Origin: VGBO01 sp964453335
Lineage (GTDB): Bacteria > Actinomycetota > Acidimicrobiia > Acidimicrobiales > CAIXPF01
Direction: 5' to 3'
Assembly (NCBI GenBank): GCA_964453335.1
Contig: CAYVOK010000003.1
Coordinates: forward strand, 62,001 to 126,000
DNA: 64,000 nucleotides
In this document: piece by piece, positions 36,354-44,933 of the stretch
How positions within the stretch are numbered: the first letter of the stretch is position 1
How the letters are laid out: every line of letters begins with the position of its first letter
Program-made: the position numbers and the translations under genes
Notes under the pieces: model-generated
The model's database searches: none
What the model saw: only the letters and a program-made list of their open reading frames with translations
What the model was told of the DNA's origin: nothing

Positions 36354-38789
36354 TCAGGCGTCGAGACGTCGCACGTCCGGGCGGTCGTCGCGCGCCGCGC
36401 GCGGCCCGACGGTGACCCAGGCACCGCCGACGACGGCGCCGTCGGCACCGAGCACGACCGGGTCGAGTCGCAGCTGGATCCGAGCCGGCGCGAGGTCGAC
36501 GAGTTCACCGACGGCGCGGACGACGTCGGTGAGCTGCGCCCGGGCAGCCGACCCCTCGCCGGCGGTGAGGCGGCCGAGGACGACACCGACGGAGGAGGAC
36601 GCCACGAGACCGTCGACGTCGCCAGCGCCGAGCGGCGCGAGTTGCACGGCGAGGTCGTGCAGCGAGTCCCCGGCGAGACCGCCGCGTCCGAGCGCGACGA
36701 TGCCTCCGAGCGCGTCGTCGCGTCGGCCGACGACCTGGACCTCCACGCCACCCGGCGGGGCGAACGCGCCCGGGTCGAACCGGATGCCGGCACACGCGAG
36801 CAGGTGGGCTGTGTCGGTGCGGTCGAGCAGACCGTCATCCGTGGCGCGCGCTGCGAAACGGCCCACGAGATCGACGAGGTCGTCCCGGCGGGCGTCGTCG
36901 AGGGTCGACCGCGGACGCCCCTCTGCCGCCGTCTCCGCCGCCGCCCGCCACACACCGAGTTCTGCGGCACGGGCGAGGGCCCGCACGGCGTCCTCCGGGA
37001 ACCGGTAGCGCGGCACGGCGCCGGCGGGGCCGGTCGCGCCGAGGACGGTGGCGACCACCGGCTTGTCGGCCGCCGACGCTGCGGTGTCGATTGCTGCGGC
37101 GACCTCGTCGGCGCGGCGGGGCACCGGCGGTGCGTGCACGACGATCGCAGCGTCGACGTCGGCGCGGGCGAGCACCGCCGTGAGCGCCAGCCGGTAGTCC
37201 TCCGCCCCGGCTGTCACGCCGAGGTCGACGACCACCCCGGCCTCGGGTGTGCCGTCGACCTCGAGACCTGCGGCCCGCACGGCGGCGACGGTCAGGTCGA
37301 CGACCTCCGCAGCGTTCGCGACGACCGCCACCCGACGGCCCGTCGGCACCGGCTGCCGCTCGCAGTACCGCGCGACGTCGAACATCTCGGCGATGGAACT
37401 GACCTCGATCACCCCGGTCTGCGCGAGGAGCGCGGAGGTGGTCCGGGCGTCCGGCCACGTGCCGGTGGTCGTCGGGCCGTACGCCGTGTGCATCGCGAGC
37501 ACCGGTTTGGTGCGGGCGACGCGACGGGCGATGCGGAAGAACCGTCGCGGGTTCCCGAACGACTCGAGGTAGAGGCAGATCACCGCCGTGCGTGGGTCCT
37601 CCTCCCAGTACTGCAGGAGGTCGTTGCCCGAGACGTCGGCTTTCGCCCCGAGGCTCACGAAGGACGACAGGCCGACGCCTGTCTCGGCGGCGAGGTCGAG
37701 GATCGCCGCTGCGAGACTGCCCGACTGCGCCGACACGGCGACCGAGCCGGGGTGCACCGCCGCGGTCGCGAGCGTCGCCCGGAGGCTGACCTCGGGGTCG
37801 GTGTCCAGCACGCCGAGCGACCCGGGGCCGATGAGCCGCATCCCGTGACGCCGGGCAAGCTCGACGAGCTCCCGCCGACCGGCGACGCCGAGCTCGTCGT
37901 CGCCCGACCCCGTCGACAGCACGACGAGACCGCCGACCCGGTGCCGGGCGCACGACGCGACGGTCGCCGGCACCTCGGCCGCGGGGACTGCGACGACGGC
38001 GAGGTCGATCTCGTCGGGGACCTCCTCGACGGTTGCATAGGCGCGGACGGCGGCCACGTGACCGGCCGCCCGGTTCACCGGGTAGACAGGACCGGCGAAC
38101 CCGCCGTCGAGGAGTGCCCGGAAGACCTCGTGACCGACAGTGCCCGGTTCACGGCTCGCACCGATGACCGCGACGGACGTCGGTCGGAGCAGCCGTCGCA
38201 CGGACGTCGCCTCCGCCCGCCGGGCCCGGTCGGCGATCGTCGCGTCGCCGGCGGGGCTCGGGTCGATCCCGAGGGTGACCTCCACGACACCGCCCGCGAA
38301 CCGGGTCTGCACGTCGAAGCCGGCCCGGGTGAACACGCGGATCATGCCGGTGTTCTCGGGCAACGTCGTGGCGACGAGGCCCGGGATCCCGCACTCCCGC
38401 GCCGCGGTCGCGAGGTACTCGAGCAGCAATGTCGCGATCCCACGACCCTGGTGGTCGTCGTCGACGAAGAACGCTACCTCCGCCGACTCCTGGCCGACCG
38501 GCCGGTCGTAGCGGGCGATGCCGACGATCTCGTCGCCGAGCAACGCGACGAAGGCCATCCGGTCGACGTAGTCGACGGTCGTGAGGCGGGCGAGCTCACG
38601 CTCGGTGAGACGCGGTCGCGGGCTCAGGTAGCGGAAGTAGATGCTGCGTTCCGACTGGCGGGCGTGGAACCGGAGGATCCGTTCACGGTCCTCGGGTCGG
38701 ATCGGGCGGACGTGCGCCGTGCCGCCGTCGGCCAACACGACGTCGGCCTCCCAGCGGGCCGGATAGTTCACAGGCGGCTGTTCGGTCAC
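36354..38789 (-). CDS. GNAT acetyltransferase fused to an NDP-forming acyl-CoA synthetase-like region (Pat-like)
   Basis: An 811-residue fusion. Residues about 20-175 are a GNAT domain (AHVRPIRPEDRERIL, AEVAFFVDDDHQGRGIATLL as the acetyl-CoA site). Residues about 195-640 are succinyl-CoA-ligase-like: TSVAVIGASREPGTVGHEVF, then IGPGSLGVLDTDPEVSLRAT, SAQSGSLAAAILDLAAETG and FVSLGAKADVSGNDLLQYW. The last part resembles the ligase beta subunit. Where ADP-forming acetyl-CoA synthetases have the phospho-His (HTG), this protein has DARTTSALLAQTG. This suggests a protein lysine acetyltransferase with a non-catalytic ligase part, although Pat normally has its GNAT domain at the C-terminus. GTG start with GGGGGAG upstream. 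Confidence 0.8.
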   Translation of the reverse strand: MTEQPPVNYPARWEADVVLADGGTAHVRPIRPEDRERILRFHARQSERSIYFRYLSPRPRLTERELARLTTVDYVDRMAFVALLGDEIVGIARYDRPVGQESAEVAFFVDDDHQGRGIATLLLEYLATAARECGIPGLVATTLPENTGMIRVFTRAGFDVQTRFAGGVVEVTLGIDPSPAGDATIADRARRAEATSVRRLLRPTSVAVIGASREPGTVGHEVFRALLDGGFAGPVYPVNRAAGHVAAVRAYATVEEVPDEIDLAVVAVPAAEVPATVASCARHRVGGLVVLSTGSGDDELGVAGRRELVELARRHGMRLIGPGSLGVLDTDPEVSLRATLATAAVHPGSVAVSAQSGSLAAAILDLAAETGVGLSSFVSLGAKADVSGNDLLQYWEEDPRTAVICLYLESFGNPRRFFRIARRVARTKPVLAMHTAYGPTTTGTWPDARTTSALLAQTGVIEVSSIAEMFDVARYCERQPVPTGRRVAVVANAAEVVDLTVAAVRAAGLEVDGTPEAGVVVDLGVTAGAEDYRLALTAVLARADVDAAIVVHAPPVPRRADEVAAAIDTAASAADKPVVATVLGATGPAGAVPRYRFPEDAVRALARAAELGVWRAAAETAAEGRPRSTLDDARRDDLVDLVGRFAARATDDGLLDRTDTAHLLACAGIRFDPGAFAPPGGVEVQVVGRRDDALGGIVALGRGGLAGDSLHDLAVQLAPLGAGDVDGLVASSSVGVVLGRLTAGEGSAARAQLTDVVRAVGELVDLAPARIQLRLDPVVLGADGAVVGGAWVTVGPRAARDDRPDVRRLDA

Positions 38790-38817
38790 GGTCGCTCCCC
38801 CGGTGCCGTCGGTGAGC

Positions 38818-39663
38818 CTACGTGCGCAGCGCCGGCTGCGAGGTGGTGATCGCCCGGACCGCGGCGCTGCCGGCGAGCAGCGCGGTCGCCGCCAGCGCGA
38901 TCGACGCCCCTGCGGCGACGTCCCACGCCGCCGAGACGACGAGACCGGCGATCCCCGCGCCCACACCGAAGGCTGCGGCGAGCACCATCGTGGGCACCAC
39001 GCGGTCGCACCAGAGGCGAGCTGCGCTCGCCGGGGTGACGAGGAGGGCGACGCTCAGCACCACGCCGCCGGCCGGGACGGCGACGGCGAGCGTGAGCGCG
39101 ACGGTGAGCAGGAGCACGAGATCGAGCGGACCACGGCGGTACCCCGCTGCGTCCGCGGCTGCCGGGTCGAACGCGACGAGCACCAGTTCCTTGTGGACGG
39201 TGGCCAGCACACCGACGACCACGACACCGACGACGACGGTCAGCACGATGTCGAGCGGCCGGACGGTGACGACGGAACCCACGAGGAACGTGGTGAGATC
39301 ACGCGCCGTCCCCCGTCCTGCCGACAGCAGCAGGGTCCCGACTGCGAGGGAACCGGTGAGGACGACCCCCACCCCACTCGTGTCCTCGACCCGGCCGGCG
39401 ACGCCGAGGAGCACGACGACACCGACGACCACGACGGCGGCCACGGCGGCACCGAGCACCAGGCTCACCCCGAGCATCGACGCCACCACCAGGCCCGGCA
39501 TCGTCGCGTGCGACAACGTCATCACGAAGAACGGCAGACGCCGCAACACGACGTGCACGCCGACGACCCCGCACAGGGCGCCGACGAGCGTCGTCTCGAC
39601 GAGCGCCCGGCGGAGCAGGGGCTCGGTCAGGAGCGATGCTGCGGCGTCGACGAGATCGTTCAC
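38818..39663 (-). CDS. Metal ABC transporter permease (ZnuB/TroD family), second copy
   Basis: A 281-residue ABC-3 family membrane protein with about eight helices. GVVGVHVVLRRLPFFVMTLS, HATMPGLVV and TVHKELVLVAFDPAAADAAG are family signatures. The GTG at 39663 overlaps the stop of the first permease by 4 bases. With the related 39660-40499 gene it probably forms a heterodimeric channel in the cytoplasmic membrane for zinc or manganese. Ends the operon 28 bases before the Pat-like start. Confidence 0.85.
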   Translation of the reverse strand: MNDLVDAAASLLTEPLLRRALVETTLVGALCGVVGVHVVLRRLPFFVMTLSHATMPGLVVASMLGVSLVLGAAVAAVVVVGVVVLLGVAGRVEDTSGVGVVLTGSLAVGTLLLSAGRGTARDLTTFLVGSVVTVRPLDIVLTVVVGVVVVGVLATVHKELVLVAFDPAAADAAGYRRGPLDLVLLLTVALTLAVAVPAGGVVLSVALLVTPASAARLWCDRVVPTMVLAAAFGVGAGIAGLVVSAAWDVAAGASIALAATALLAGSAAVRAITTSQPALRT

Positions 39664-40499
39664 GTCGCCCGCACCCGGTTGCGCCACCACATCGCCAAGG
39701 TGACCGCCACGAAGACGGTGCTGAGCAGCACCACGACCGTCGCCCCGGGGGCGATCCGCACGTCGGCCCGCAGACCGACCTCGTGGGAGAGCGCGAGGCC
39801 CGCCACCCCACAGACCGCAGCGAGCACCGCTGCGACGACCATCGACGGCACGACGGCGAGGCCGAGACGGCGGGCGGTCGCCGCCGGTGTGATGACGAAC
39901 GCCACCGCCAACAACGTGCCGACCGCTCGCAGGGCCGTCACGATCACGACCGCCACGGCGACGTCGAGCAGCAGGTCGAGCCGTGCGACGGGCAGGCCGA
40001 CGGCCTCTGCTGCCGCCCGGTCGAACGCCCGGAGCACGAGCTCCTTGTGGAACAGCGTGACGGCGACGACCGCCGCACCGCCGATCGCGGTCATGAGGAC
40101 CAGGTCGTCGGCGCGCACGGTGAGGAGTCTGCCGAACAGGAACCCGGTCAGGTCCGTCGCGAACGACCGCCCCCGGGACACGAGCGCGACGCCGACGGCG
40201 AAGAAGCCGGTGAGCAGGATCGCAACGGCGGCGTCCTCGCCGATCCGCCGAGCTCGTGCGGGCAGCCCGAGCAGCAGCGCCGTGACGACGCCGGCGACGA
40301 GCGCCCCGGCGTACAGCGACACGCCGGCGAGGTTCGCGAGCACCACCCCCGGGAGCACGGTGTGGCTCATCGCGTCGGCGACGAAGGACAGGCGCCGGAG
40401 GACGACGTGCACCCCGACGACAGCTGCGACCACGCCGAGGACGACGACGGCGAGGAGGGCACGCTGCTGGTAGGGGGCGGCGAGGAAGGTGCCGCTCAT
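39660..40499 (-). CDS. Metal ABC transporter permease (ZnuB/TroC family), first copy
   Basis: A 279-residue ABC-3 permease with about eight membrane helices. VVGVHVVLRRLSFVADAMSH, TVLPGVVLANLAGVSLY and TLFHKELVLRAFDRAAAEAV are the conserved blocks. It is paralogous to the downstream permease. The ATG at 40499 lies 4 bases beyond the stop of the ATPase gene. Channel half of the zinc/manganese importer. Confidence 0.86.
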   Translation of the reverse strand: MSGTFLAAPYQQRALLAVVVLGVVAAVVGVHVVLRRLSFVADAMSHTVLPGVVLANLAGVSLYAGALVAGVVTALLLGLPARARRIGEDAAVAILLTGFFAVGVALVSRGRSFATDLTGFLFGRLLTVRADDLVLMTAIGGAAVVAVTLFHKELVLRAFDRAAAEAVGLPVARLDLLLDVAVAVVIVTALRAVGTLLAVAFVITPAATARRLGLAVVPSMVVAAVLAAVCGVAGLALSHEVGLRADVRIAPGATVVVLLSTVFVAVTLAMWWRNRVRAT

Positions 40500-40503
40500 C
40501 CGT

Positions 40504-41298
40504 TCATCCGTGCGACTCCGACGGGTCGTGGCGCCCGTGGAGGTGGTGGTGCGGCGCGCCGATCCCGACGACGTCGTCGCCGACGAGGTGCACACCGCCG
40601 GCGAACGCTGCGAGCAACAGGTCGTCCTCGAGGACCTTCGCAGTCGGGCCGAATGCGAACTGTCGACGGTTCAGCAGGCACGTCTCGTCGCAGGCGTGCC
40701 GCGCGACGTCGAGGTCGTGGGTGGACAGCAGCACGGCGACACCACGGGAGCGTTCCGCAGCGAGCAGCGCGACGAGCTCGTCCTGTGTCGTGGTGTCGAC
40801 CCCGTTGAACGGTTCGTCGAGCACGAGGAGATGCGCGCCCTGGGCGAGCGCCCGGGCGAACAGGACACGTTGGCGCTGCCCGCCCGACAGCGTGCCGAAC
40901 CGGTCCCGGGCGCGGTCGGCGAGACCGACCGCGTCGAGCGCCTCGAGCGCGCGGGCACGGTCGGTACGACCTGGACGGCGGAGCCAACCCACACTCCGGT
41001 AGCGCCCCATGAGGACGACCTGCAGTGCCGTCACGGGGAACTCCGGGTCGAGACGGCTGTACTGGGGCACGTACCCGACGTGACGGCGGGCGTGCGCCGG
41101 GTCGGTCCCGAGTACCCGGATCGCGCCGTCCCGGACCGGGACGAGGCCGAGCACGGCCCGGATCAGGGTCGACTTCCCGGCACCGTTCGGTCCGATGAGC
41201 GCGACCGCCTGGCCTTCCTCGACGCGCCCGGAGATCCCGCAGAGGACCTCGTGGCCGTCGAAGGCGACGGTGACGTCATCGAGCTCGAGTACCGACAC
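40504..41298 (-). CDS. znuC: Metal ABC transporter ATP-binding protein
   Basis: A 264-residue ABC ATPase: Walker A ALIGPNGAGKSTLIRAVLGL, Q-loop YVPQYSRLDP, signature LSGGQRQRVLFARAL, Walker B LLVLDEPFNGVD, and H-loop STHDLDVARHACDE. The C-terminus is His-rich (APHHHLHGRHDPSESHG), fitting zinc handling. I chose GTG 41298 because GGAGG precedes it by 9 bases; a GTG at 41322 would add 8 residues. It overlaps the end of the binding-protein gene. Confidence 0.88.
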   Translation of the reverse strand: MSVLELDDVTVAFDGHEVLCGISGRVEEGQAVALIGPNGAGKSTLIRAVLGLVPVRDGAIRVLGTDPAHARRHVGYVPQYSRLDPEFPVTALQVVLMGRYRSVGWLRRPGRTDRARALEALDAVGLADRARDRFGTLSGGQRQRVLFARALAQGAHLLVLDEPFNGVDTTTQDELVALLAAERSRGVAVLLSTHDLDVARHACDETCLLNRRQFAFGPTAKVLEDDLLLAAFAGGVHLVGDDVVGIGAPHHHLHGRHDPSESHG

Positions 41299-42382
41299 CG
41301 CCGAGGGCCTCCACGATGACACGGGTGTTGTGCCGCATCATGCCGATGTACGTGGCGCCGGGCGAACCGTCCGGGCCGAGGGCGTCACTGTAGAGCGCGT
41401 CGTCGCCGCCGACGACCCGACAGCCGGCTTCGGCCGCGATGACCTCGGCGGTCTTCGCCGGCATCGACTGCTCGGTGAAGATCACCGTGACGTTGTTGTC
41501 CCGCAGCGTGGTGACGAGCCGGGAGACGTCCGCAGCGGAGAGTTCGGTCGTCGAGTCGAAGCTCGGGATGATCGAGCCGATCTGTTGGAGCCCGTACCGA
41601 TCGCCGTAGTAGGCGAACGCCTCGTGGTTCGTCACGAAGCGCCGGTCGGTGAGCCCGCGGATCGCATCCTCGATCTCGCGGTCGAGCGCCTCGAGTTCCG
41701 CGAGGTACCGGTCACGGTTCGCCGTGTACACGGCAGCTCCGTCCGGGTCGACACCGACGAGCGCGTCGTGCACGTTCCGGACCATGACCATGGCGTAGCG
41801 GACGTCGTGCCACACGTGAGGGTCGTGCTCACCGTGGTCGTGGTCGTCCTCGTCGCCGTGGTCGTCCGTGGTCGACGTTGCGACAGCCGTGCCCTTCGCC
41901 TTCCCGTCGTCGTGGTCGTGGTCGTGGTCGTCCTCTACGGCACCCTTCGCAACGGTCGTCATCGGTGGCTCGTCGCCGTGGTTGTGGGCACGCGCCCCGC
42001 GGATCGTCACGCCGTTCGTCGCCGTCACGATGCGCGCCTTCGAGCCGGACGCCTCGACGGCGTCGTCGAGCCAGGGTTCGAGGCCGATCCCGTTGCGCAG
42101 CACGAGCGCGGCGGTGCGGAGCCGCTCGAGGTCGGCGGGCGTGGGTTCGAAGTCGTGGGCGTCGACTCCGGGGCGCATGATGCTCGCGACCTGCACGCGG
42201 TCACCGCCGACCTGGCGCACGAAATCGGCGATCTGTGTGGTGGTGGCGACCACGGTCGGCGGGCCGCCGGCCTCCCCGGTGGTGCTGCACCCACCCGCGA
42301 GGAATGTCGCAGCGACCACCAGCAGCACCGTGGCGCAGCGGGCGGGTGACCGTCGCCGCAAGAAACTGAGAACGATTCCCAT
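41276..42382 (-). CDS. znuA: Zinc/manganese-binding lipoprotein of an ABC importer
   Basis: A 368-residue cluster A-I binding protein. Signal peptide with lipobox LAGGC, cleaved before Cys near residue 29. Metal ligands appear in VDAHDFEPTP, HDPHVWHDVR and TNHEAFAYYG. Between the first two lies a long His/Asp loop (EDDHDHDHDDGKAKG, then DDHGDEDDHDHGEHD), the hallmark of zinc-specific ZnuA. It feeds the ATPase and two permeases downstream. Start at ATG 42382 fits the promoter; an ATG three codons earlier is possible. Confidence 0.9.
   Translation of the reverse strand: MGIVLSFLRRRSPARCATVLLVVAATFLAGGCSTTGEAGGPPTVVATTTQIADFVRQVGGDRVQVASIMRPGVDAHDFEPTPADLERLRTAALVLRNGIGLEPWLDDAVEASGSKARIVTATNGVTIRGARAHNHGDEPPMTTVAKGAVEDDHDHDHDDGKAKGTAVATSTTDDHGDEDDHDHGEHDPHVWHDVRYAMVMVRNVHDALVGVDPDGAAVYTANRDRYLAELEALDREIEDAIRGLTDRRFVTNHEAFAYYGDRYGLQQIGSIIPSFDSTTELSAADVSRLVTTLRDNNVTVIFTEQSMPAKTAEVIAAEAGCRVVGGDDALYSDALGPDGSPGATYIGMMRHNTRVIVEALGGVGTRAR
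42367..42381 (-). promoter_or_regulatory. Zur-like operator over the znuA start codon
   Basis: TGAGAACGATTCCCA on plus, an inverted repeat of 6+3+6 with one mismatch, resembling actinobacterial Zur boxes (TGAnAATGATTnTCA type). It covers the first codons and the predicted transcription start, a good position for repression when zinc is plentiful. Confidence 0.55.
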
Positions 42383-42389
42383 AACCAGC

Positions 42390-42418
42390 ATTGTGGCCGA
42401 ACCCGGGACGTTGCGCAA
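42390..42418 (-). promoter_or_regulatory. Predicted leaderless promoter of the zinc uptake operon
   Basis: Minus strand TTGCGC (42418-42413), 17-base spacer, CACAAT (42395-42390), then 7 bases to the ATG at 42382. The transcript would start at or next to the ATG. Confidence 0.6.
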
Positions 42419-42448
42419 GCGGGTGCCGACGGTCAGGATGACTGCCCC

Positions 42449-43597
42449 GTGACCGACGCCGACCGCCTCCGCGCCGTCTACGAACTGCGCCTCCCCGCCG
42501 ACCTGCCGACCGCAGCCGTCGAGGAAGCAGCGCGCAGCGTCGCCGTCGAACAGAGCGTCGAGATGCCCGTCGAGGCGATCCGGGACCGCCACGTGCTCGA
42601 CCACGTCGTCGGTCGGGTCGAGGACCTCGTCGCACTCGACGGGGACGGGCCCGACCGCCGCTGGCGGGCGACGATCTCCCTCGCCGCCTCGACGGTCGCC
42701 GACGACCCCGTCCAACTGCTCAACATGCTCGCAGGGAACGTGTCCCTGCACGACCACGTGCGCCTCGTCGACCTCACCGTTCCCGACACCCTCCTCGCCG
42801 GTGCGGTCGGACCGACGCACGGCATCGACGGGCTCCGTTCCCTCGTCGGGGTGGACCCGTCGCACCCACGCGCCCTCACGTGCACCGCGGTGAAACCGCA
42901 GGGACTGCCGACGGCCCGACTCGCCGACCTCTGCGCAGCCTTCGCCCGCGGCGGTGTCGACATCGTGAAGGACGACCACGGCATCGCCGACCGCGATGTC
43001 GACGCGTTCGCCGAGCGGGTCCGCGCCTGCCAGGCCGCGATCGAGGCGGCGAACCGGGTGACCGGCGGGTCGACACGCTACGCGCCCAACCTGATCGGCC
43101 CGCCCGACTCGGTCCGCCGCAAGGCAGAGATCGCCGTCGACGCCGGCGTCCGGGTGGTCCTCGTCGCACCGATGCTCGTCGGCGTCGGCACGTTCGCCGA
43201 CCTCGTCCGCACGACACTGCGCCCTGCGGGTGTCGCCGCACTCGCACACCCCGCCGCTGCCGGCACGACGGCGCTCGACCCGGAGGTCCTGCTCGGGTCG
43301 CTGTTCCGCTTCCTCGGCGCCGATGCGACGATCTTCCCGAACCACGGCGGCCGCTTCGCGTTCGGCCCCGAGCGTTGCGCGGGGATCGCCGAGCGCTCAC
43401 TCCGGCCCTGGGGTCCGCTTGCGCCGACGCTGCCGACACCAGCCGGCGGCATCACCCTCGACCGCGTGCCCGAGCTGCTCGGGTTCTACGGCCGTGACGT
43501 CATGCTGCTCGTCGGCGGCGCACTGCTCCTCGCCGGTGACCGCCTCACCGTCGCGACCGCGGAGTTCGTCGCCGGCGTCCGCGCAGCAGGTACCTGA
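42449..43597 (+). CDS. RuBisCO-like protein (form IV)
   Basis: A 382-residue protein with the RuBisCO large-subunit fold. CTAVKPQGLPTARLADL corresponds to the KPK loop 1 region, and GGVDIVKDDHGIADRDVDAF to the metal-binding KDDE, with the carbamylatable Lys and first Asp kept but Glu changed to His. ALAHPAAAGTT and ADATIFPNHGGRFAFG follow. Without the full set of catalytic residues it should enolise or isomerise a sugar phosphate rather than fix CO2. A cupin gene follows after 17 bases. Candidates are the 5-methylthioribulose-1-phosphate isomerase of R. rubrum type or the apionate-pathway enzymes. Divergent from znuA. Confidence 0.82.
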   Translation: MTDADRLRAVYELRLPADLPTAAVEEAARSVAVEQSVEMPVEAIRDRHVLDHVVGRVEDLVALDGDGPDRRWRATISLAASTVADDPVQLLNMLAGNVSLHDHVRLVDLTVPDTLLAGAVGPTHGIDGLRSLVGVDPSHPRALTCTAVKPQGLPTARLADLCAAFARGGVDIVKDDHGIADRDVDAFAERVRACQAAIEAANRVTGGSTRYAPNLIGPPDSVRRKAEIAVDAGVRVVLVAPMLVGVGTFADLVRTTLRPAGVAALAHPAAAGTTALDPEVLLGSLFRFLGADATIFPNHGGRFAFGPERCAGIAERSLRPWGPLAPTLPTPAGGITLDRVPELLGFYGRDVMLLVGGALLLAGDRLTVATAEFVAGVRAAGT

Positions 43598-43601
43598 GCC
43601 C

Positions 43602-43607
43602 TACGAT
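43602..43607 (+). promoter_or_regulatory. -10 box of a probable leaderless promoter for the cupin gene
   Basis: TACGAT in the 17-base gap, 7 bases before GTG 43615. The same hexamer and spacing precede the Rrf2 gene. Confidence 0.45.
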
Positions 43608-43614
43608 CTCTGCC

Positions 43615-44118
43615 GTGGAACCCACCACCCCAGCCGCCGGGACCGTCGCCGGTCCGGCCCGTCGTCGGCGGGACCCGGTCACCCCCGGCGCCGGCCCGCA
43701 GCGGTGGGACGGCGTGGACGTCCACGACTACAAGACCGCAGGCTCGGCACCGTTCCGCGGGGTCACCCGGCAGGTGCTCTTCGAGCGTGACGAGCTCGCC
43801 TGCCAGGTGCGGTACTTCGAGGTCGAGCCCGGCGGGCACTCGACCCTCGAACGCCACGAGCACGTGCACGCCGTCGTCGTGCTCAACGGCCGCGGAAGCT
43901 GCCTCGTGGGGCGCGACGTGGTCGAGATCGGCCCGCAGGACCTCGTCGAGGTGCCGCCGATGACGTGGCACCAGTTCCGTGCCGCTGCCGACGCACCGCT
44001 CGGCTTCCTGTGCGTGGTGAACACCGACCGTGACCGGCCGCAGCTCCCGACCGCTGCGGACCTCGCCGAGCTCCGCACCGACCCGATGGTCGCGGCGTTC
44101 GTGCGGACGTCCGACTGA
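43615..44118 (+). CDS. Cupin-domain protein, possible sulfurylase-type partner of the RuBisCO-like protein
   Basis: A 167-residue single-domain cupin. Metal-binding motif 1 is GGHSTLERHEHVHAVVVLNG (His, His, Glu/His pattern) and motif 2 is VEVPPMTWHQFRA. The segment WDGVDVHDYKTAGSAPFRGV precedes the barrel. Its overall pattern resembles, from memory, the cupin that splits 1-methylthioxylulose 5-phosphate next to the RuBisCO-like gene in Rhodospirillum rubrum; this needs an alignment. GTG start; its stop overlaps a CTG that may start the next gene. Confidence 0.72.
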   Translation: MEPTTPAAGTVAGPARRRRDPVTPGAGPQRWDGVDVHDYKTAGSAPFRGVTRQVLFERDELACQVRYFEVEPGGHSTLERHEHVHAVVVLNGRGSCLVGRDVVEIGPQDLVEVPPMTWHQFRAAADAPLGFLCVVNTDRDRPQLPTAADLAELRTDPMVAAFVRTSD

Positions 44119-44933
44119 TCGGCACGACGCTGCAGCGCTGGGTCGACGCACTGCCCGACGTCGAGGTCGCCCTCGCCTGCGGCGGCGACCACCACCGCCT
44201 GCGTTGGCATCGCGGTCGGCTCGTCGCCCTCGACCACGACCTCGACGCCGAACTGGCGCTCACCGCGTTCGGGGGGACCCCACCGCCCTGCATCGGCGCG
44301 GTGCTCGCGGTGCGGCGTCACCTGCACCACGTCGGCCCGCTCACCCTGTGGTCGGCCGACGGCGACGCCACCGCCTTCGTGCTCAGCGCCGCGCCGCCGG
44401 CGGGGTGGTCGCTCGCGGACGAACGCGACCTCGACGTGCTCCGTGGTCTGCCGCTCCCGCTGCGCCGACGGCTCGCGCTCTGCACGCACGTTGCGTGGGC
44501 ACGACGGGGTGTCGGCACGGATCGGCCCGGCGCCACACCCGCGGTGGACGCCGCCCGGCAGGCGATCCTCGGTCGGGCGATCCGGGACGCAGTCCTCGAC
44601 GCACTCGACACCGTCGACCCCGGCGCACGAGCCGTCGCCGACGCGCGGGTGCGCTGGACGGTCGTGCACCCGGCGGTCCGGCCCACCGCCCAGGGACGGG
44701 CACGTCGGTCGTCGGGCGTGTCGGTCCACGTGCAGGTTCCGCCGACGTGGCTCGTCGAGGTCTGGGCACCCGGTCGGGCGACGACCGCCGACGGCGGTGT
44801 CGTGCTCGCGCGGGCGCCGGGGCCGCCGGGTGGCGGGGGCATCCTCAGGATCGCACGCTGGACCGCGGACGACCGGGACGGTTGGACGCTGCACACCACG
44901 GTCGAGGCGGCGACGCTCGCGTCGTTCAGGTGA
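44115..44933 (+). CDS. Conserved-looking hypothetical protein with probable CTG start
   Basis: I do not recognise this protein. Coding character (RLIGTTLQRWVDALPDVEVA and onward) runs unbroken from the cupin stop, but no ATG, GTG or TTG occurs in frame before GTG 44301, which would remove 62 plausible residues. The CTG at 44115 overlaps the cupin TGA as CTGA, mimicking the ATGA/GTGA coupling used throughout this window. This gives 272 residues. No signal peptide or membrane segment is visible; the middle is Ala/Arg-rich with a Cys-rich spot (ALACGGDHHRLRWHRG). The 3' end overlaps a convergent MFS gene by 8 bases. Confidence 0.55.
   Translation: MIGTTLQRWVDALPDVEVALACGGDHHRLRWHRGRLVALDHDLDAELALTAFGGTPPPCIGAVLAVRRHLHHVGPLTLWSADGDATAFVLSAAPPAGWSLADERDLDVLRGLPLPLRRRLALCTHVAWARRGVGTDRPGATPAVDAARQAILGRAIRDAVLDALDTVDPGARAVADARVRWTVVHPAVRPTAQGRARRSSGVSVHVQVPPTWLVEVWAPGRATTADGGVVLARAPGPPGGGGILRIARWTADDRDGWTLHTTVEAATLASFR

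Noticed and set aside
41820..41960. Simple-sequence repeat-like CGTGGTCGTGGTC tract
   Set aside because: It is the coding sequence of the His/Asp metal loop of the zinc-binding protein, not a CRISPR or structural repeat.
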